Part shown: piece by piece, positions 1-8,489 of the stretch
How the letters are laid out: each line of letters begins with the position of its first letter
How positions within the stretch are numbered: the first letter of the stretch is position 1
DNA from: SAR116 cluster bacterium
GTDB taxonomy: Bacteria; Pseudomonadota; Alphaproteobacteria; Puniceispirillales; Puniceispirillaceae
Length of the DNA stretch: 37,984 nt
Direction of reading: 5' to 3'
Assembly (NCBI GenBank): GCA_004212735.1
Contig: SHBD01000015.1
Span: 1 to 37,984 of the forward strand
The notes under the pieces: model-generated
Database searches by the model: none
The model's input: the letters and a program-made list of their open reading frames with translations, nothing else
Told to the model about the DNA's origin: nothing
Program-made: the position numbers and the translations under genes

Positions 1-475
1 TGGCCAACAACGCCTCATTGAGCTTTTGCTTTTCCGCCAGCGAGACGCCGGGCACCGGTGCCGGTAACAGGGCCGATCCACCACCGCTGATCAGCAGTAA
101 AAGATGGTCATCGCCGGTGAGGTTTTTCGCCATTTGTGTCACGGCATTGGCGGCTACCAGCCCCCGTTCATCGGGAACAGGGTGAGCGCTTGCATGGCAC
201 TCCATGCCATCGACAACTACGAAATTTTCATCATTGGTAACGATGATACCCGGCACCTCCGGGTCGATGGCACCAGAGTCACGTCCAGAGTCACGTGCAG
301 CAATGGCCATCGCCGCTGCCGCCTTGCCGATGGCAATGATTGCGCTCACCGGGGTTGCCAGTCCGGCCACCGCGTCGCTGGTCAAGCGGGCGGGATGGCC
401 AGCATCGAGAGCGGCAGCAAAGGCCGTACGAGCTGCCTGTTGCCAGCCTTGCAGAGTGTCAGACGTGCCAGACAT
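1..475 (-). CDS. glycerate 2-kinase, MOFRL/DUF4147 family (N-terminal part)
   Basis: Partial gene: about 158 N-terminal residues are present and the C-terminus lies beyond base 1. The visible part matches the DUF4147 N-terminal domain of GckA/TtuD-type glycerate kinases, with a nucleotide-binding-like segment (AIIAIGKAAAAMA), the PVPDERGL stretch and the Gly/Ser-rich LLLISGGGSALL motif. The family phosphorylates D-glycerate to 2-phosphoglycerate with ATP in the cytosol, the last step of the glyoxylate/hydroxypyruvate route. Its ATG shares one base with the stop of the upstream 2-hydroxyacid dehydrogenase (TGATG), so the two are translationally coupled and probably act in sequence (hydroxypyruvate or tartronate semialdehyde to glycerate to 2-PG). 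The family call is firm; the exact substrate is family knowledge. Confidence 0.88.
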   Translation of the reverse strand, partial: MSGTSDTLQGWQQAARTAFAAALDAGHPARLTSDAVAGLATPVSAIIAIGKAAAAMAIAARDSGRDSGAIDPEVPGIIVTNDENFVVVDGMECHASAHPVPDERGLVAANAVTQMAKNLTGDDHLLLLISGGGSALLPAPVPGVSLAEKQKLNEALLA

Positions 476-1449
476 CAAATCACCGGATCGATCAGATCCT
501 GTCCAGCGGCAAAGGCATTGGCATTTTCCACCACCTTGAGCCCCATCGCAGTGCGGCTCTCGACAGTTGCCGACCCCAGATGCGGCAAAAGAACAGTGTT
601 ACGAGCGGCAAGTATGGCTGGATTGATATCCGGTTCACCCTGATAGACGTCCAATCCAGCACCGCCAATAGTTCCCGCATTCAAGGCCGCGACCAGCGCC
701 GCCTCGTCGACAACGTCACCACGGGCGGTGTTGATCACATAGGCACCGTCATGCAGGGCGGCGAGTGCGTCAGTACCTAAAATCTGATAGGTGTCGGGGC
801 TGGCAGCACAATGCAGGCTGACAAAATCGCTGACTGCACACACTTCGGCAACGCTGGCCATCCGCACCGCTTTCAGGTCATCGACATCGCCAACGGGCGA
901 ACGGTTATAAAAACATATATCCATGCCGAACCCGAAATGCGCCCGGCGGGCAACCGCTTTGCCAATCCGGCCCATCCCGATAATGCCAAGCCTCTTGCCG
1001 GTCATCGCCCTGCCGACCAGATGCGTTGGCCGCCAACCGCTCCATTCACCAGCGCGAAGCTCACGCTCACCCTCACCAGCGCGCCGACAAAGCACCAACA
1101 TCAAAGTCAGGGTCAAATCCGCCGTGGCATCCGTCAAAACGCCGGGCGTGTTGGTCACCGGGATTGCCTCTGCCGCAGCTGCCGCTAGATCAATATGATT
1201 GACCCCAACACCATAATTGGCAATCAGCTGACAATTGCCTTTGGCACCGGCAGCGATGATATCGGCGTCAATCTTGTCTGACACTGTCGGGGCGGCAATA
1301 TCATGGCTGGCAAACCCGTCCATCAATGCGGCCTTGTCAAGTGGCACATCCGACATATTGAAGGTCGGTTCAAAATGGGTGCGCAGTGCGTCTTCGGCAG
1401 CTTCTGGCCAGCGGCGCGTCACAAAAATCTTCAACTTCTTATCGCTCAT
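475..1449 (-). CDS. D-isomer-specific 2-hydroxyacid dehydrogenase (glyoxylate/hydroxypyruvate reductase-like)
   Basis: This 324-residue protein has the full domain order of NAD(P)-dependent D-2-hydroxyacid dehydrogenases. The Rossmann motif GIIGMGRIG lies near residue 155, the catalytic Arg in NTARGD at about 243, the Glu in GEPD at about 272 and the His in PHLG at about 290. Length is normal for the family. ATG 1449 is preferred over an in-frame TTG one codon earlier. Together with the overlapping glycerate kinase gene it suggests reduction of glyoxylate or hydroxypyruvate to glycolate or glycerate in the cytosol. A hairpin at 1531-1555 separates it from the transporter genes upstream, so it may have its own promoter in the roughly 130-bp gap. 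Cofactor preference (NADH or NADPH) cannot be told from sequence alone. Confidence 0.9.
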   Translation of the reverse strand: MSDKKLKIFVTRRWPEAAEDALRTHFEPTFNMSDVPLDKAALMDGFASHDIAAPTVSDKIDADIIAAGAKGNCQLIANYGVGVNHIDLAAAAAEAIPVTNTPGVLTDATADLTLTLMLVLCRRAGEGERELRAGEWSGWRPTHLVGRAMTGKRLGIIGMGRIGKAVARRAHFGFGMDICFYNRSPVGDVDDLKAVRMASVAEVCAVSDFVSLHCAASPDTYQILGTDALAALHDGAYVINTARGDVVDEAALVAALNAGTIGGAGLDVYQGEPDINPAILAARNTVLLPHLGSATVESRTAMGLKVVENANAFAAGQDLIDPVI

Positions 1450-1530
1450 CAAACATTCATCCCAAAAATTTCAAAATCGGGGCGGGCTGCAACCACCATC
1501 TGCATAGACGCCCAAACCTAGATAGGTAAA

Positions 1531-1555
1531 GGGGCACCGCCGGAAACGATGCCCC
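1531..1555 (-). terminator. hairpin terminator after the BMP transporter operon
   Basis: Stem GGGGCA/TGCCCC with a 13-nt loop, flanked by AAA/CCTTT. Read on the minus strand it lies about 25 bases past the stop of the binding-protein gene and is followed by a short TTTA tract. The T-run is short, so termination may be partial. Confidence 0.55.
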
Positions 1556-1578
1556 CCTTTTGTTTCCATAGCAATATA

Positions 1579-2673
1579 TTAGCCAGGAATCTTTCCGTTC
1601 ACACCCTCGACATAATAGTTCATGTCGTTCCAGAGATTGCCATCATGATAGGCCTCACCGGCCTTGAGAATGACAGTGCCCTGATTGTCACTGTAGGGAC
1701 CTGTGAAGATATTGAAGCCGCCCTTGATCTTGCCTTCTGCTGCTTCGGCAGCCGCCTTGACATCAGCAGGCATGTTCTCAAATTCAGTGAGAACGAGATA
1801 ATCATCGGCCATGCCAAGCCAGGTGTTACCTGCCCAATGATCTGGGCCATCCCCTGTTGACCAGGAACCATCCATCAACTGCTCAATCTTGGAGATGTAA
1901 TAAGGCGCCCAATTATTGACCGAGCTGAACAGCTGTGCCTTTGGGGCAAATGCCTTCATATCGCTTGACTGGCCAAAGCCATGTACACCCGCCTTCTCGG
2001 CTGTCTGCAACATCGCGGGGCTGTCGGTATGCTGGGCCAAAATGTCCGCGCCCTCGGCAATATGCACTTTGGCAGCATCCGCTTCCTTGACCGGGTCATA
2101 CCAGCTGTTCACCCAGATGATTGACATCTCGGCATCCGGATTGACTGAACGCATGCCAAGTGCAAAGGCATTGATGCCCTGAATCACTTCCGGGATCGGG
2201 AAGGAGGCAAGATAACCGATCTTGTTGCTCTTCGTCATCATTCCGGCAACAACACCCTGAACATAACGGCCCTCATAGAACCGGATGTTGCCTGTTGCCA
2301 TATTGCCAGACCGTTTGTAGCCGGTGATATGCTCAAACTTCACATCAGGGAACTCTTTCGACACCTTGAGTGTCGGGTCCATGTAACCGAATGAGGTTGT
2401 GAAGATGATCTCGTTGCCTTGACGCGCCAACTCACGGATCACGCGCGCGGCATCCGGGCCTTCGGGTACATTTTCAACATAGGTCGTCTCGACCTTATCA
2501 CCGAAATGTTTGTTGACATCCAGACGGGCTACCTCATGGGCATAGGTCCATCCATGGTCGCCAGGGTTCGTCAGATATACAAAACCAACCTTGACCGGGT
2601 CAGCGACAGCGGCACTGACTCCGCTGACAGCAGCAAAAGCACCTGCCACCATTGTGGTAAAAAACTTCTTCAT
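1579..2673 (-). CDS. BMP family ABC transporter substrate-binding protein
   Basis: 364 residues. An N-terminal Sec signal peptide (MKKFFTTMVAGAFAAVSG...) ends near VADP, followed by KVGFVYLTNPGDHGWTYAHE, the typical opening of basic-membrane-protein/PnrA-like binding proteins. Family members capture purine nucleosides in the periplasm. There is no lipobox Cys, so it should be a soluble periplasmic protein. Later blocks such as IGYLASFPIPEVIQGINAF and ILAQHTDSPAM are also family-like. A good ribosome site (AGGAGAGG) precedes the ATG. It lies 39 bases downstream of the second permease gene and is the last gene of the importer operon. Ligand is inferred from the family; some homologues bind other small molecules. 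Confidence 0.9.
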   Translation of the reverse strand: MKKFFTTMVAGAFAAVSGVSAAVADPVKVGFVYLTNPGDHGWTYAHEVARLDVNKHFGDKVETTYVENVPEGPDAARVIRELARQGNEIIFTTSFGYMDPTLKVSKEFPDVKFEHITGYKRSGNMATGNIRFYEGRYVQGVVAGMMTKSNKIGYLASFPIPEVIQGINAFALGMRSVNPDAEMSIIWVNSWYDPVKEADAAKVHIAEGADILAQHTDSPAMLQTAEKAGVHGFGQSSDMKAFAPKAQLFSSVNNWAPYYISKIEQLMDGSWSTGDGPDHWAGNTWLGMADDYLVLTEFENMPADVKAAAEAAEGKIKGGFNIFTGPYSDNQGTVILKAGEAYHDGNLWNDMNYYVEGVNGKIPG

Positions 2674-2712
2674 GTGATTGTCCTCTCCTTTATCTGCTCA
2701 CAAAAAATACGC

Positions 2713-3624
2713 TCATTTTCCAGCATGAAAAATACGCCCCAAGCAAGCTGGCGAATTGGCCAGTGCAAATTCCCTGTTCCGCGCGATCAACACCAGAACG
2801 ATGATCGTCGCGAGATATGGCAACATCGACAGGAATTGCGATGGAATCGTCCATCCCCGCGCCTGTCCGGCGAGCTGCATGATGGTAATGCCTCCAAAAA
2901 CCAATGCGCCACCTAAAACCCTCCACGGTCGCCATGACGCAAAGACAACAAGTGCCAGCGCAATCCAACCCCGGCCGGCAGTCATTCCCTCTGCCCAGTG
3001 CGGTGTCAGCACCAGCGGTAGATACGCGCCGCCAAGCCCGGCCATCATGCCACCAAACATGACCGCCAGCAAGCGAACACCAAGCACCGAATAGCCAAGA
3101 GCGTGCGCGCTGTCGTGATTGTCGCCAACGGCACGGATAATCAGGCCGACACGGGTGGCGTTCAACACCCATGCGCACAGCCCGACCATAATCACGGCCA
3201 GATAGACCATTATGTCATGCTGAAACAACAGCATCCCAAGAATCGGAATATCGGCAAGCAGCGGAATATGAATCTGCGGCAAACCGTCAATGGCGTGTCC
3301 CACCAATGGCGCGCCAATAAGACCGGACAACCCAGTGCCAAAAATCGTCAGGGCAAGCCCCGTTGCCACCTGATTGGTCGCCAAACCCAAAGCAAAAAAG
3401 GCAAAAATGCCAGCGGTTAAAGCCCCGGCAAACGCGCCTGCAAACATCCCCAGAATTGGACTGCCCGTCCCCATGGCAATCGCAAAGGCGGACACAGCGC
3501 CCATCAGCATCATACCCTCAACACCGAGATTCAAAACGCCGCTACGCTCGGCAATCAACTCGCCGCTTGCCGCAAAAATCAGTGGCACCGAGGTCAAAAT
3601 CACGGTCAGGATCAACTGTTCCAT
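2713..3624 (-). CDS. ABC transporter permease, nucleoside type (YufQ/NupQ-like)
   Basis: 303-residue polytopic inner-membrane protein of the BPD_transp_2 family. The signature ELIAERSGVLNLGVEGMMLMGA near residues 22-43 is diagnostic for the YufQ-type permease paired with BMP binding proteins. Hydrophobic segments run along the whole length. Its ATG overlaps the stop of the other permease by one base (TGATG), which indicates coupled translation and a stoichiometric heterodimer. It should form half of the membrane channel that imports nucleosides delivered by the periplasmic binding protein. Confidence 0.9.
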   Translation of the reverse strand: MEQLILTVILTSVPLIFAASGELIAERSGVLNLGVEGMMLMGAVSAFAIAMGTGSPILGMFAGAFAGALTAGIFAFFALGLATNQVATGLALTIFGTGLSGLIGAPLVGHAIDGLPQIHIPLLADIPILGMLLFQHDIMVYLAVIMVGLCAWVLNATRVGLIIRAVGDNHDSAHALGYSVLGVRLLAVMFGGMMAGLGGAYLPLVLTPHWAEGMTAGRGWIALALVVFASWRPWRVLGGALVFGGITIMQLAGQARGWTIPSQFLSMLPYLATIIVLVLIARNREFALANSPACLGRIFHAGK

Positions 3625-4733
3625 CAGTTCTGCCCCGCCGACACTTTGGTTGCCGCAGACTTTGGCAGCCTGATCTCGACGTGAAACCGGTTGAAAGTCT
3701 CACCGGCCAACAGCATGAACAGCAAAATGCCCTTAAAGACACCTGTCACAACCTTTGGCATGCCAAGCGCAATCTGCGCCGAGTCGCCGCCAAGTTCTGC
3801 CAGCGCGACAACAAGGCCAGCGCCAATCACAGCCAATGGGTTGAGACGCGCCAGAAAGGCCACAATGATCGCGGTAAAACCATAGCCGAACGAGATGTCC
3901 GGTTGCAACTGGCCAATGTTTGCTGAGACCTCGACCATGCCGGCGACACCCGCCGCCGCGCCAGAAATGCCAAGCACCATAACCGTGACAAAAGAGGGGC
4001 TGAAACCAGCAAACCGACCCGCGCGCGGCGCGGCCCCCATCACCTTGACCTGAAAGCCAACAAGCATGCGGCTCAGCACAAACCACGCACCCACCGCCAG
4101 CAGTAAAGCGCCCACAACGCCCCAATGCAGCTGACCAAGATAACCAATTCCGGGAAGTTCTATCCTCGAGATCAGCGCTGCATCCTCATACATTTTTGTC
4201 AGCGGGAAGCCAAAGGACATCGGATCACGCCAGGGGCCACGAACAATCCAGTCAATCAACAGCGCGGCAACATAGGTAAGCATCAGCGAGACAAGGATTT
4301 CATTTGTGTTGAAGCGCGTTTTAAGCAGCGCCGGAATCATCGCCCACAACAGCCCCCCAATCATACCGGCAATGACCATCAATGGCATCATCGCCCAACC
4401 GGGCAAACCGGGGAATGTCAGCGCAACATAGCCAGCGAACACCGCACCAAGAATGAGCTGGCCTTCGGCGCCAATGTTCCAGACGTTCGCCCGGTAGCAG
4501 AAGACGAGGCCGCTGGCGATGATAATCAATGGGCAAGCCTTGACGAATAGATCGCCAATCTGATCTGGGCGTGATACCGGGGCAATGAAGAATTGATAGA
4601 GCGCCCGAAGCGGATCATAGCCGAGAGTGGCGAAAATGATTGCGCCAACAATAAGTGTCAGGGCAATGGCAATGATTGGTGTCATTACCGTAAGCGCCAG
4701 CGGAATATCCTTGCGGGGGATAAGGGAAATCAT
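3624..4733 (-). CDS. ABC transporter permease, nucleoside type (YufP/NupP-like)
   Basis: 369 residues, polytopic, BPD_transp_2 family. A first membrane segment lies near residues 17-37, and FCYRANVWNIGAEGQLILGA (about residues 79-98) is the characteristic motif of the YufP-like partner permease. It also carries GYGFTAIIVAFLARLNPLAV near the C-terminal third. Start and stop overlap both neighbours (4 bp with the ATPase gene, 1 bp with the second permease), so the gene order is ATPase, permease, permease, binding protein. Role: the other half of the transmembrane pore. Confidence 0.9.
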   Translation of the reverse strand: MISLIPRKDIPLALTVMTPIIAIALTLIVGAIIFATLGYDPLRALYQFFIAPVSRPDQIGDLFVKACPLIIIASGLVFCYRANVWNIGAEGQLILGAVFAGYVALTFPGLPGWAMMPLMVIAGMIGGLLWAMIPALLKTRFNTNEILVSLMLTYVAALLIDWIVRGPWRDPMSFGFPLTKMYEDAALISRIELPGIGYLGQLHWGVVGALLLAVGAWFVLSRMLVGFQVKVMGAAPRAGRFAGFSPSFVTVMVLGISGAAAGVAGMVEVSANIGQLQPDISFGYGFTAIIVAFLARLNPLAVIGAGLVVALAELGGDSAQIALGMPKVVTGVFKGILLFMLLAGETFNRFHVEIRLPKSAATKVSAGQN

Positions 4734-6322
4734 GCGTCAGGGCCCTTACCTGCGGCACTGCCACCCATGAGCAGGCCAACTTTTTCTGCTGTCAGGCCGG
4801 TTGCGTCCATCGCAGCAGACAGATGCCCATCATACAGCACAGCTATCCGATGCGCGATCATGAACACCTCCTCAAGATCCTGCGAGATCATCACCACCGC
4901 CGATCCCTTTGCCGCAAGCTCCAGCATCGCCGAGCGGATGAACATGGCCGCGCCGACATCAACACCCCAAGTGGGCTGCGAGACGATCAGAACCTCGGGA
5001 GATTTGGCTATTTCCCGGCCAACAACAAATTTCTGTAGATTGCCCCCGGACAGCGCCGAGGCCAACGAATTTTCATTTGGCAAACGGACATCAAAGGCTG
5101 TCGCCACATCGGCTGCCGCCTGGCGCATCGCGTCATCATCAATGACACCGTTTTTCACCGCACCATCAAGCGAGTGGCTGGTCAGCAGGTTGTTTTCCGC
5201 AAGCGACATTGTCGGCACCGCAGCGTGGCCATTGCGTTCCTCTGGCACAAAGCCTATGCCGGCATTGCGCCTAACTGCCGGTCCAGCATGGGTGATATCA
5301 AGCCCTTTCAGGAAAATGATCCCATCGGACTCAGCACGCCATTCGCCAATCATGGCTTCCATCAGCTCATCCTGACCATTGCCGGCAATGCCGGCTATGG
5401 CGAGGATTTCACCCTGTCTTGCCTGCAGAGATATCTTGCGAAGCGGTGTCGCAAATTGTGTTGGCCGCGGGCGCGACAGATGGCTGATCTCCAGCAGGAC
5501 ATCACCATCGGAAGGCGCGGTGTTGCGGGCGACATCACCAACCATCTCGCCAACCATCATCTCGGCCAACTGGCGTGCGGACCGTGTATCGGTATCAACA
5601 GTGCCGACATTGATACCGCGCCTAAGAACCGTTGCCCGCGAGGTGAGCGCGCGGATCTCATCCAGCTTGTGCGAAATGAACAGGATTGCCACCCCTGAGT
5701 CTGAAAAACGCCGCAGAACATCAAAAAGCTGGTCTGTCTCCTGCGGGGTAAGCACCGATGTTGGTTCATCCATGATCAGCAGAGACGGATTCTGCAACAG
5801 GCAGCGCATGATCTCGACACGCTGCTGCTGGCCAACCGAAAGATTGTGCACCCGGGCATCCGGATCAACACCGATCCCATATTCTGCAGACATCCTGCGG
5901 ACACGATCCGACAGGCCGGACAGGGATTCACCCGCGGGCAGGGCCAGCTGGATATTCTCGGCGACGGTCAAAGCCTGAAACAACGAGAAATGCTGAAACA
6001 CCATGCCGATGCCCATGTCGCGCGCATGTTGCGGGCCAGTGATCGTGACCGGCTGGCCGCGCCATTCGAGAACGCCTGAGTCGGGCTGCATCAGGCCATA
6101 GACCATTTTCACGAATGTCGATTTTCCAGCACCATTTTCGCCAAGCAGAGCGTGTATTTCACCTTCATAGATGGAAAAGGACACATCATCATTGGCTGTA
6201 AAATTGCCAAAGCGTTTGACGATGCCAGAGGCATTCAACAACAGCGTCTGGTGTGTCGGCGCGGCGACAACTGCCTTTTTGGCACTATTTGTCGATGTCT
6301 TTGTGCGCGGTCTGGCTGTCAT
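4730..6322 (-). CDS. ABC transporter ATP-binding protein, tandem-domain (YufO/NupO-like)
   Basis: About 530 residues with two ABC domains, as in sugar/nucleoside importers. Domain 1 has Walker A GENGAGKST (about 61-69), signature LSVGQQQR and Walker B LLIMDEPT. Domain 2 has signature LSGGNLQKF and a degenerate Walker B region (VLIVSQPTWGVDVGA) in which the usual D-E is S-Q. The P-loop of domain 2 (GIAGNGQDEL) lacks the canonical Lys. Such asymmetry is normal in this subfamily and implies one fully catalytic site. ATG 6322 is chosen because AGAGGCG precedes it; an in-frame ATG at 6391 has no ribosome site. It is the first gene of the importer operon. Confidence 0.88.
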   Translation of the reverse strand: MTARPRTKTSTNSAKKAVVAAPTHQTLLLNASGIVKRFGNFTANDDVSFSIYEGEIHALLGENGAGKSTFVKMVYGLMQPDSGVLEWRGQPVTITGPQHARDMGIGMVFQHFSLFQALTVAENIQLALPAGESLSGLSDRVRRMSAEYGIGVDPDARVHNLSVGQQQRVEIMRCLLQNPSLLIMDEPTSVLTPQETDQLFDVLRRFSDSGVAILFISHKLDEIRALTSRATVLRRGINVGTVDTDTRSARQLAEMMVGEMVGDVARNTAPSDGDVLLEISHLSRPRPTQFATPLRKISLQARQGEILAIAGIAGNGQDELMEAMIGEWRAESDGIIFLKGLDITHAGPAVRRNAGIGFVPEERNGHAAVPTMSLAENNLLTSHSLDGAVKNGVIDDDAMRQAAADVATAFDVRLPNENSLASALSGGNLQKFVVGREIAKSPEVLIVSQPTWGVDVGAAMFIRSAMLELAAKGSAVVMISQDLEEVFMIAHRIAVLYDGHLSAAMDATGLTAEKVGLLMGGSAAGKGPDA

Positions 6323-6490
6323 GAACGCCTCTGAAAGATGGGGGCGAAGAGCGGCCGCCGTCTGCACCTGTTCAAAAAAGAATAGAAGCATTGAGGCGGG
6401 GATGTAAAGGAAATGACGCAGCTCAAATGCAACACAGAGAGTGAATCTATGATCGCAAAGGACGATACTTACTCAACGCCAATATCCACT

Positions 6491-6522
6491 AAAAAGGGCC
6501 GATATCTCGCAGATACCGGCCC
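6491..6522 (-). terminator. rho-independent terminator after amtB
   Basis: A 12-bp stem (GGGCCGATATCT/AGATACCGGCCC, one mismatch) around a CGC loop. On the minus strand it is followed immediately by TTTTT, about 45 bases past the amtB stop. The other side has GTTTTATT, so it could act in both directions. Confidence 0.85.
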
Positions 6523-6566
6523 CGTTTTATTCAACTTTGGACATATGTGTCCGACCGTGGTCAGAC

Positions 6567-7898
6567 CTACTTGGAGAACTCTGGATAAGACTCCATGCCC
6601 AGTTCTGCCTTATCGAGACCTTCAAGCTCAACTTCCTCGCTAACACGGATGCCCATCACCAGATTGATGATTGTCCAGACGACCCAGGAGACAACAAAGG
6701 TGAACGCACCGACGATAACGATGCTGGTTATCTGGGTGCCGAAGGATGCGTCGCCATTGGTCAGCGGCACCGCAAGCGTGCCCCAGATACCTGCAATCAG
6801 GTGTACCGGGATCGCGCCAACAACATCATCGATTTTCAGCTTGTCCAGCATTGGCACAGCAAAGACGACAATCAAGCCACCAACACCACCGATCAGTGTG
6901 GCAACGCCGAGGCTTGGTGTGAGCGGCTCAGCCGTGATTGACACCAATCCGGCGAGTGCACCGTTCAACACCATCGTCAGGTCAGCTTTTTTGTACATCA
7001 GTTGTGTCAGGATCAGCGCTACCAATGAGCCACCAGCTGCAGCCGCATTCGTGTTGGCGAAGATCCGGGATACATCGGCAACGTCGCTGACTGTACCCAT
7101 GGCAAGCTGTGAGCCCCCATTAAAGCCGAACCAACCAAGCCACAGAATGAAGGTTCCAAGTGTCGCCAGCGGCAAATTGGCACCAGGCATTGGAACGACG
7201 CGGCCGTCTTTGTATTTCCCGGCCCGTGCGCCAAGAACCAAAGCGCCAGCCAACGCCGCCCAACCACCTACCGAGTGAACGACTGTCGACCCGGCAAAAT
7301 CCAGAAAGCCCATTTCGTCAAGGAAACCACCGCCCCATTTCCAACTGGCCTGCAGCGGATAAATGAACGCTGTCAGGATCAGGGTGAAAAGCAGGAATGG
7401 CCACAGTTTGATGCGCTCAGCGAGCGTGCCAGAAACGATTGACGCTGTCGCCGCGCAGAACATCAACTGGAAAAAATAATCAGATGCAGTCGAAGCATAG
7501 CCGATATCATCAGCGGCCTCTGGCGCAACACCAACTGACTCCATCACGGCAACCGCGGGGAACAGCGATGAGAACACGCCGTCAATCGACCAATCACCAA
7601 GCGGATACATCAAATTGTAACCAACCAGATAATAACCGATGGCAGCAATCGAGAACAACGCCATGTTTTTGGTCAACTGCATGGTTGTGTTTTTCGCACG
7701 AACCAAGCCGGCCTCAAGCATACAAAAGCCTGCCGCCATGAACATTACGAGGAAACCTGCCATCAGGAACAGGACAGAATTGAGGATGAACACACCGTGT
7801 TCGGGGACCTCCTGCGCGAGGGCAGGTGTTGCAGCAAATGCTGTCAAAGCAGCAGCGGCACCTGCGAGTGATAGTTTTGAATAGAAACTCTTAGACAT
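6567..7898 (-). CDS. amtB: ammonium transporter AmtB
   Basis: 443 residues. An N-terminal signal peptide ends near TPALAQE, as in E. coli AmtB, followed by about 11 membrane helices. The channel twin histidines are visible in VVHSVGGWAAL and in PVHLIAGIWG, and the AGFCMLEAGLVR motif typical of Amt is near residues 56-67. It sits in the inner membrane and conducts ammonium/ammonia. It lies 21 bases downstream of glnK in the classic glnK-amtB order, so the PII protein encoded next to it should gate the channel at its cytoplasmic face. Expression is expected to rise under nitrogen limitation. Confidence 0.96.
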   Translation of the reverse strand: MSKSFYSKLSLAGAAAALTAFAATPALAQEVPEHGVFILNSVLFLMAGFLVMFMAAGFCMLEAGLVRAKNTTMQLTKNMALFSIAAIGYYLVGYNLMYPLGDWSIDGVFSSLFPAVAVMESVGVAPEAADDIGYASTASDYFFQLMFCAATASIVSGTLAERIKLWPFLLFTLILTAFIYPLQASWKWGGGFLDEMGFLDFAGSTVVHSVGGWAALAGALVLGARAGKYKDGRVVPMPGANLPLATLGTFILWLGWFGFNGGSQLAMGTVSDVADVSRIFANTNAAAAGGSLVALILTQLMYKKADLTMVLNGALAGLVSITAEPLTPSLGVATLIGGVGGLIVVFAVPMLDKLKIDDVVGAIPVHLIAGIWGTLAVPLTNGDASFGTQITSIVIVGAFTFVVSWVVWTIINLVMGIRVSEEVELEGLDKAELGMESYPEFSK

Positions 7899-7919
7899 TG
7901 TGAATAACTCCGTATCGTC

Positions 7920-8258
7920 TTACAGCGCGTCAGCGCCTGTTTCGCCCGTGCGAATCCGGGTTGCAGCCTCGAGGTCGAGGGTGAAAATCTTGCCGTCACC
8001 AATTTTGCCGGATTCGCTGGCAGCCTTGATGGTTTCGACAACCTTGTCGGCCATATTCGCATCTACAGCGATTTCGATTTTGACCTTGGGTAGAAAATGC
8101 ACCGTATATTCGGCACCACGATACATCTCGCTTTTGCCCTTCTGGCGCCCGTAGCCCTGCACCTCTGACGTAGTCAAGCCCTCGATGCCGATGCCTGCCA
8201 ACGCCTCATGCACCGCGGTCAATCGCCCCGGTTGAATGATTGCGACTATATACTTCAT
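7920..8258 (-). CDS. glnK: nitrogen regulatory protein PII (GlnK)
   Basis: 112 residues starting MKYIVAIIQPGRL, exactly the normal PII length. The T-loop carries GKSEMYRGAEY with Tyr at residue 51, the uridylylation site. The C-terminal part has GKIGDGKIF, the ATP/ADP-binding block that contacts the nucleotide phosphates. ATG 8258 is chosen for the AAAGGAATAACG ribosome site; an upstream in-frame start would add 18 non-conserved residues. As a trimer it senses ATP/ADP and 2-oxoglutarate and binds AmtB, encoded just downstream. I could not find a well-spaced sigma-54 promoter upstream. Confidence 0.95.
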   Translation of the reverse strand: MKYIVAIIQPGRLTAVHEALAGIGIEGLTTSEVQGYGRQKGKSEMYRGAEYTVHFLPKVKIEIAVDANMADKVVETIKAASESGKIGDGKIFTLDLEAATRIRTGETGADAL

Positions 8259-8430
8259 CGTTATTCCTTTCTTACCGACCCCGCCTGCGCCCATACCTTT
8301 GGGCAAATTCAAGAAGACATCGGTGAACTTTCGACAACCGTCGAGGTGCCACCCGACCCAATTCTTGGGATCGACAAATCAATAACAACTTGCGGTGGAT
8401 TGAAATTCTGCTAAATTTGCATTCGTGTGA

Positions 8431-8449
8431 TGCAATTTTTGCACATCAT
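8431..8449. promoter_or_regulatory. TGCA-N5-TGCA-CATCAT motif, copy 1
   Basis: This 19-base motif (TGCAATTTTTGCACATCAT) lies 40 bases before the LysR start, in the divergent gap to glnK. It recurs with one mismatch at 29710-29728 upstream of the cyclic-nucleotide-binding gene. The partial dyad suggests a shared regulator, but the T-rich core makes chance similarity possible. Confidence 0.3.
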
Positions 8450-8489
8450 GTTCTGTAACCGTTACTCTTCATCAAAAAGGCCCGTTTTC

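Noticed and set aside
8339-8360. Sigma-54-type promoter for glnK (minus strand TGGCAC then TTGTC)
   Set aside because: The GG and GC elements do not align at the required 10-base spacing.
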